Assembly (NCBI RefSeq): GCF_022808675.1
Contig: NZ_JAKZKV010000013.1
Span: forward strand, 62,001 to 126,000
Direction of reading: 5' to 3'
Source of the DNA: Parabacteroides sp. FAFU027
Lineage (GTDB): Bacteria > Bacteroidota > Bacteroidia > Bacteroidales > UBA7332
DNA: 64,000 bases
How positions within the stretch are numbered: position 1 is the stretch's first letter; every line of letters starts with the position of its first letter. The position numbers were made by a program, and so were the translations under genes. The notes beneath the pieces were generated by a model, which was not told the DNA's origin, ran no database searches, and was given only the letters and a program-made list of their open reading frames with translations. Positions 61,082 to 64,000 of this stretch are shown one piece after another.

Positions 61082-61966
61082 TTACTTTAATCCGTCAAAA
61101 ATATTGATAATCCGTTCCAGATCTTCTTCCGATTTAAATGGAATACTAATCTTTCCCTTACCTTTTTCGTTTATTGAAAACTGAACCCTGGTCTTGAAAT
61201 ATTTAGTCAAATGCTTCTTCAAAAGATTGTATTCTTCGGGCAGAGCATTCTTCTTTTTCTCCTTCGGAGCAATATCGTCAATATTTTTCCCGGCATTATA
61301 TGCTTTTACCAGCTCCTCTACCCTTCTTACCGAAAGTTCATGAGTCAGTATCTCTTCGTAAATCTTCAACTGCACAGTCGGATTGTCCACCGGAATCAAT
61401 GCGCGGGCGTGTCCCATGTCGATCTTCTTATCCTTTAATCCCATCTGGATATCAGCCGGAAGCTTCAGAAGACGCAGAAAGTTGGCAATAGTAGTTCTTT
61501 TCTTACCGATACGTTCACTTAAACGTTCCTGGGTAAGATTATATTGCTCGATGAGGTTTTGATAAGCCAGGGCAACCTCTATCGCATTCAGGTCTTCACG
61601 CTGGATATTTTCAATCAACGCCATCTCAAGCACCTCTTCATCTCCGGTAGTACGGATGTAGGCCGGTATCGAAGAAAGACCGGCTAAGATGGAAGCCCGG
61701 TAACGACGTTCTCCGGCGATAATCTGGTACTTCTCACTACCCACTTCACGGAGTGTAATGGGCTGAATAATCCCAAGTTCTCTTATTGATGACGCCAGCT
61801 CATTCAGTGATTCCTGATCAAACTCACGACGGGGCTGATCCGGATTGGGGAAAATCTTCTTCAGATCCACCTCATTAATGGACGAAGAACCACCGGTTTT
61901 CACTTCATCCATGGTAATGAGAGCATCCAACCCCCGTCCGAGAACATTTTTCTTAATTGCTGCCAT
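61082..61966 (-). CDS. parB: Chromosome-partitioning protein ParB (Spo0J)
   Basis: 294 residues. The N-terminal LGRGLDALI is followed by NPDQPRREFD, then the CTP-binding motif GERRYR (85-90) and ENIQRE (119-124). The helix-turn-helix (about 146-169) binds parS, and the C-terminus is a dimerisation domain. ParB loads as a CTP clamp at parS and spreads. It is encoded 51 bases after parA. No full consensus parS was found in the window. Confidence 0.96.
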   Translation of the reverse strand: MAAIKKNVLGRGLDALITMDEVKTGGSSSINEVDLKKIFPNPDQPRREFDQESLNELASSIRELGIIQPITLREVGSEKYQIIAGERRYRASILAGLSSIPAYIRTTGDEEVLEMALIENIQREDLNAIEVALAYQNLIEQYNLTQERLSERIGKKRTTIANFLRLLKLPADIQMGLKDKKIDMGHARALIPVDNPTVQLKIYEEILTHELSVRRVEELVKAYNAGKNIDDIAPKEKKKNALPEEYNLLKKHLTKYFKTRVQFSINEKGKGKISIPFKSEEDLERIINIFDGLK

Positions 61967-62017
61967 AAATAGCGACTAATATTTTTCTATATATCAAATA
62001 ATCGGAAACCTCTCCGC

Positions 62018-62782
62018 TTATTTATTTTTCTCAATAATCTCTTTAGCCAACTGAATGTGGTTGATCGCCCCTTTTGATTCCGCATCATAAAGCAATACCG
62101 GAAGGCCATGACTTGGCGCCTCACTCAATCGAATATTCCGCTGAATCACTGTCGTAAATACCATTTCACGGAAATGACGTTTCAATTCTTCGTAAATCTG
62201 GTTCGCCAGACGAAGACGTGAGTCATACATCGTCAAGAGAAAACCTTCAATCTCAAGGGATGGATTCAGTTTGGACTTGATGATTTTAATCGTGTTGAGC
62301 AGTTTACTAATCCCTTCCAACGCAAAATACTCTGATTGAACCGGAATAATCACCGAATCGGCAGCCGTCAGTGCATTTACCGTAATCAAGCCTAAAGAAG
62401 GTGAGCAATCTATGAGAATGTAATCATATTCACCTCGTATCTTTTGAAGAGTACTCTGTAATACCCGATCGCGATTTTCCACATTCAAAAGTTCCAGCTC
62501 GGCTCCAACCAAATCGATATGAGAGCATACGATACTCAGATTCTCAATGCAGGTCGGCATGATAGCTTCGTGAATATCCACACCATCAATCATACATTCG
62601 TAGATCGAATATTGAAGCGATTTAATATCGATACCCAATCCGGAAGAAGCATTGGCCTGAGGGTCAGCATCTACGACAAGGACTTTCTTATCGAGTGTAG
62701 CCAATGAAGCAGCCAGATTTATGGTGGTGGTGGTTTTACCGACCCCGCCTTTCTGATTAGCTAATGCAATGATTTTCCCCAT
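62018..62782 (-). CDS. parA: Chromosome-partitioning ATPase ParA (Soj)
   Basis: A 254-residue deviant-Walker ATPase. The P-loop KGGVGKTT (11-18) includes the signature Lys, followed by VVDADPQANASSGLG and the ILIDCSPSLGLITVNAL block. It lacks an N-terminal DNA-binding extension, so it is the chromosomal Soj type. With ParB it moves origin regions. The promoter box TAGATTTG is at 62805-62812, and an inverted repeat lies just upstream of it (62821-62853), a likely autoregulatory site. Confidence 0.96.
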   Translation of the reverse strand: MGKIIALANQKGGVGKTTTTINLAASLATLDKKVLVVDADPQANASSGLGIDIKSLQYSIYECMIDGVDIHEAIMPTCIENLSIVCSHIDLVGAELELLNVENRDRVLQSTLQKIRGEYDYILIDCSPSLGLITVNALTAADSVIIPVQSEYFALEGISKLLNTIKIIKSKLNPSLEIEGFLLTMYDSRLRLANQIYEELKRHFREMVFTTVIQRNIRLSEAPSHGLPVLLYDAESKGAINHIQLAKEIIEKNK

Positions 62783-62804
62783 ACGATTCAGATCTATTTT
62801 TTGG

Positions 62805-62812
62805 CAAATCTA
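62805..62812 (-). promoter_or_regulatory. -7 promoter box of the parA operon
   Basis: TAGATTTG on the minus strand matches TAnnTTTG, about 23 bases before the parA ATG. Confidence 0.55.
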
Positions 62813-62820
62813 AGCAATAA

Positions 62821-62853
62821 ATTGTTTCACGACCTACTCTATTATGAAACAAT
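62821..62853. promoter_or_regulatory. Inverted repeat upstream of parA (operator-like, parS half-site words)
   Basis: ATTGTTTCA (62821-62829), 15 bases, TGAAACAAT (62845-62853). It covers the expected -33 region. The arms contain GTTTCA/TGAAAC, the half-site words of consensus parS (GTTTCACGTGAAAC), but spread apart. Confidence 0.45.
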
Positions 62854-62923
62854 TGCCGTAAATGTTGAAAAGTTGCGCATTTTGTTGATAACTGAGCGTT
62901 TTAAACAGGTTTTTCAACGCGGT

Positions 62924-63589
62924 TTATTCGTTCTCCTGTTGCTCTTTTTTCAATGCTTCTATTTTCTGTTCCAATGAGTTGACAACATCCTGCTGGGCAG
63001 TCACTTGCTGCACTTTATCTTCTGATGAACGGAAAAACTGAAACTCATTGATCTTATCCAGCTTTGCTTTTTCCGCGTCCAATTGCGTATTTAATTCGGC
63101 GATCTGCTTTGTAAGAGAGATTCGTTTCTCTTCTTTCTGGCGCATCAGCTCTTCTTGTTTCATTTCATCAATCTCTGTCTGACGGCTGTCGGATACACGA
63201 CGGATATCTTTCAATGAATCTGTCTGTTCTGTCAAATCGCTTTCAAGTGTATCTATTCTAATTTGCTGATAAGTAAAAACCGCTATGCTAATACATACGA
63301 TTATCACAAACAAGACATATACCCAGCCATTGCTTTTCTTTTTCTCCTTAGTTTTAGGAGATTCAGGCATAACTTTTTCTTCCGGCTTCGGTAGTACTTG
63401 CGGTTTAATCAATGGTGGCGGCGTACTTCTAAAGAGAAATTGCAATTCGGCAACCTCCTTAGCTGACACCCAACTATCCATACCTTCACTCCAAACTGGA
63501 GTATTCGGTGTTATTTTTCTCTGCCTCAATTCGCCAATAGAAAACGGGCCTAACGACTGGCCCTCCTGATGAATAAAATATGTGTTCAC
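62924..63589 (-). CDS. GYF_2-domain membrane protein with C-terminal coiled coil
   Basis: 221 residues. The N-terminal 50 residues form a GYF_2 domain (YFIHQEGQSLGPFSIGELRQ, then PVWSEGMDSWVSA), a fold that binds proline-rich peptides. A Pro/Lys linker and one membrane helix (WVYVLFVIIVCISIAVFTY, about 88-106) follow. The rest is a long charged coiled coil (about 110-220). The GYF part should be cytoplasmic and the coiled coil outside. The function is unknown. It lies upstream of parA on the same strand but has its own -7 box. Confidence 0.8.
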   Translation of the reverse strand: MNTYFIHQEGQSLGPFSIGELRQRKITPNTPVWSEGMDSWVSAKEVAELQFLFRSTPPPLIKPQVLPKPEEKVMPESPKTKEKKKSNGWVYVLFVIIVCISIAVFTYQQIRIDTLESDLTEQTDSLKDIRRVSDSRQTEIDEMKQEELMRQKEEKRISLTKQIAELNTQLDAEKAKLDKINEFQFFRSSEDKVQQVTAQQDVVNSLEQKIEALKKEQQENE

Positions 63590-63633
63590 GATTCTAATAT
63601 GTTTAAGATATGCGATATCAAATTCATTACGCG

Positions 63634-63641
63634 CAAATTTA
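63634..63641 (-). promoter_or_regulatory. -7 promoter box of the GYF/coiled-coil gene
   Basis: TAAATTTG on the minus strand matches TAnnTTTG, 45 bases before the ATG at 63589. Confidence 0.5.
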
Positions 63642-63701
63642 GGCCTATTTTATTGATTTACAAATGAAGGCTGGTGTTAAGCAGGCTTACAATATATCAA
63701 A

Positions 63702-63731
63702 AAACCCGGACAGAAGCATCTAGCCGGGTTT
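63702..63731 (-). terminator. Terminator of the truncated gene at the window end
   Basis: On the minus strand AAACCCGG pairs with CCGGGTTT, followed by a T run into GATATA; it is placed about 115 bases past the stop at 63846. Confidence 0.75.
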
Positions 63732-63845
63732 ATCCTTTTGTTTTTCAACAAAATATTATTCTTTGCTCATATCAGCTTTATTACTCTGATTTTGCCGTTT
63801 TGGAATAGACAAACAAAGGGAAATCAACATTTTGAAACTCCCCGC

Positions 63846-64000
63846 TCATCGCAACGTAATATTCCGGATAGTTTCCCGCAGCACTTTCACCTCCATCTCC
63901 AGCTCTTTGTTTCGCTCGGTCAATGTCTGATTTTGCTCTTCCAGGGATTTGAGTTGAGCCTCTTTTTCCTGGTTCAAAACCTCGGGATTTGCGTATGGCA
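63846..64000 (-). CDS. C-terminal end of a coiled-coil protein, start beyond window
   Basis: Fifty-one codons are visible, read into the window from the right edge and ending with TGA at 63846. The peptide is a heptad-rich coiled coil (LNQEKEAQLKSLEEQNQTL, then ELEMEVKVLRETIRNITLR). This could be the tail of a structural protein or of a transposase/helper protein with a leucine-zipper end. Nothing else can be said. A second frame is open over the same bases to about 63788, but its composition looks non-coding. Confidence 0.5.
   Translation of the reverse strand, partial: PYANPEVLNQEKEAQLKSLEEQNQTLTERNKELEMEVKVLRETIRNITLR

Noticed and set aside
61082-63000. Consensus parS site near parAB
   Set aside because: I looked for GTTTCACGTGAAAC-type 14-mers and saw none; only the spread half-sites at 62821-62853.
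63788-64000. Alternative frame at the right end suggesting a programmed frameshift with the coiled-coil gene
   Set aside because: The second frame lacks coding character and too little sequence is visible to support frameshifting.

Overview
The window is a chromosomal segment of a member of the Bacteroidota, most likely order Bacteroidales. The main signs are a full-length sprA (type IX secretion translocon) next to ruvA, many start sites preceded by the Bacteroidota -7 box TAnnTTTG (sometimes with TTTG/TTG about 19-20 bases upstream), weak or absent Shine-Dalgarno sequences, a split ThrE-type exporter, a DUF1015 protein, and lipoproteins with Bacteroidota-style signal peptides. I cannot name the genus from sequence alone. 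Almost everything is housekeeping or envelope biology. There is no prophage, CRISPR array, transposase or large accessory island.

Layout. 1-8.7 kb is mostly minus strand: a truncated S9 lipoprotein peptidase, engB overlapping an SSS symporter, a glyoxalase-I-like protein, a four-module sulfur protein (CoA-disulfide-reductase, rhodanese, TusA, DsrE2) and a polyprenol-phosphate sugar transferase. Then come mfd (+) and tRNA-Cys. 12.6-17 kb holds queE/queD, an acetyltransferase, an Lrp regulator, suhB and a MntA/HepT toxin-antitoxin pair. This stretch is bracketed by the tRNA-Cys gene and an exact 22-bp copy of the tRNA 3' end. 17-24 kb has mutS2, a DUF1015 gene and a sigma-factor operon with two lipoproteins and an inner-membrane/beta-barrel fusion protein. 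24-39 kb has clpB, a rhodanese, a cyclophilin, an M16 peptidase, nth, an RluA-type synthase, a fabG/KASIII/TetR group, trpS, a GH28 enzyme and the split ThrE exporter. 39-47 kb is ruvA-sprA. 47-56 kb has a YkgJ-like protein, aroC, four tandem tRNA-Asn genes, a PfkB sugar kinase, a C-terminal processing protease, rpsA and an SDR. 56-63 kb is a tightly packed minus-strand group: parA, parB, a DUF5683 protein, a LysM lytic transglycosylase and a RelA/SpoT homologue. The window ends with a GYF/coiled-coil membrane protein and the end of a truncated coiled-coil gene.

Most unexplained structure lies between genes. It includes several miniature inverted-repeat elements (4.45-4.55, 7.79-7.98 and 50.99-51.23 kb), paired hairpins flanking nth, a family of C-rich/G-rich stop-proximal hairpins, a hairpin-plus-tiny-ORF leader at 2.06 kb, a second such region at 14.1-14.28 kb, and inverted repeats placed like operators at parA and tetR. 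The most system-like candidates are the tRNA-Cys-bounded segment with its HepT/MntA pair, the sigma-factor envelope operon, and the parAB-to-rel operon. All three are built from known families. I saw nothing that I can call a clearly new system.
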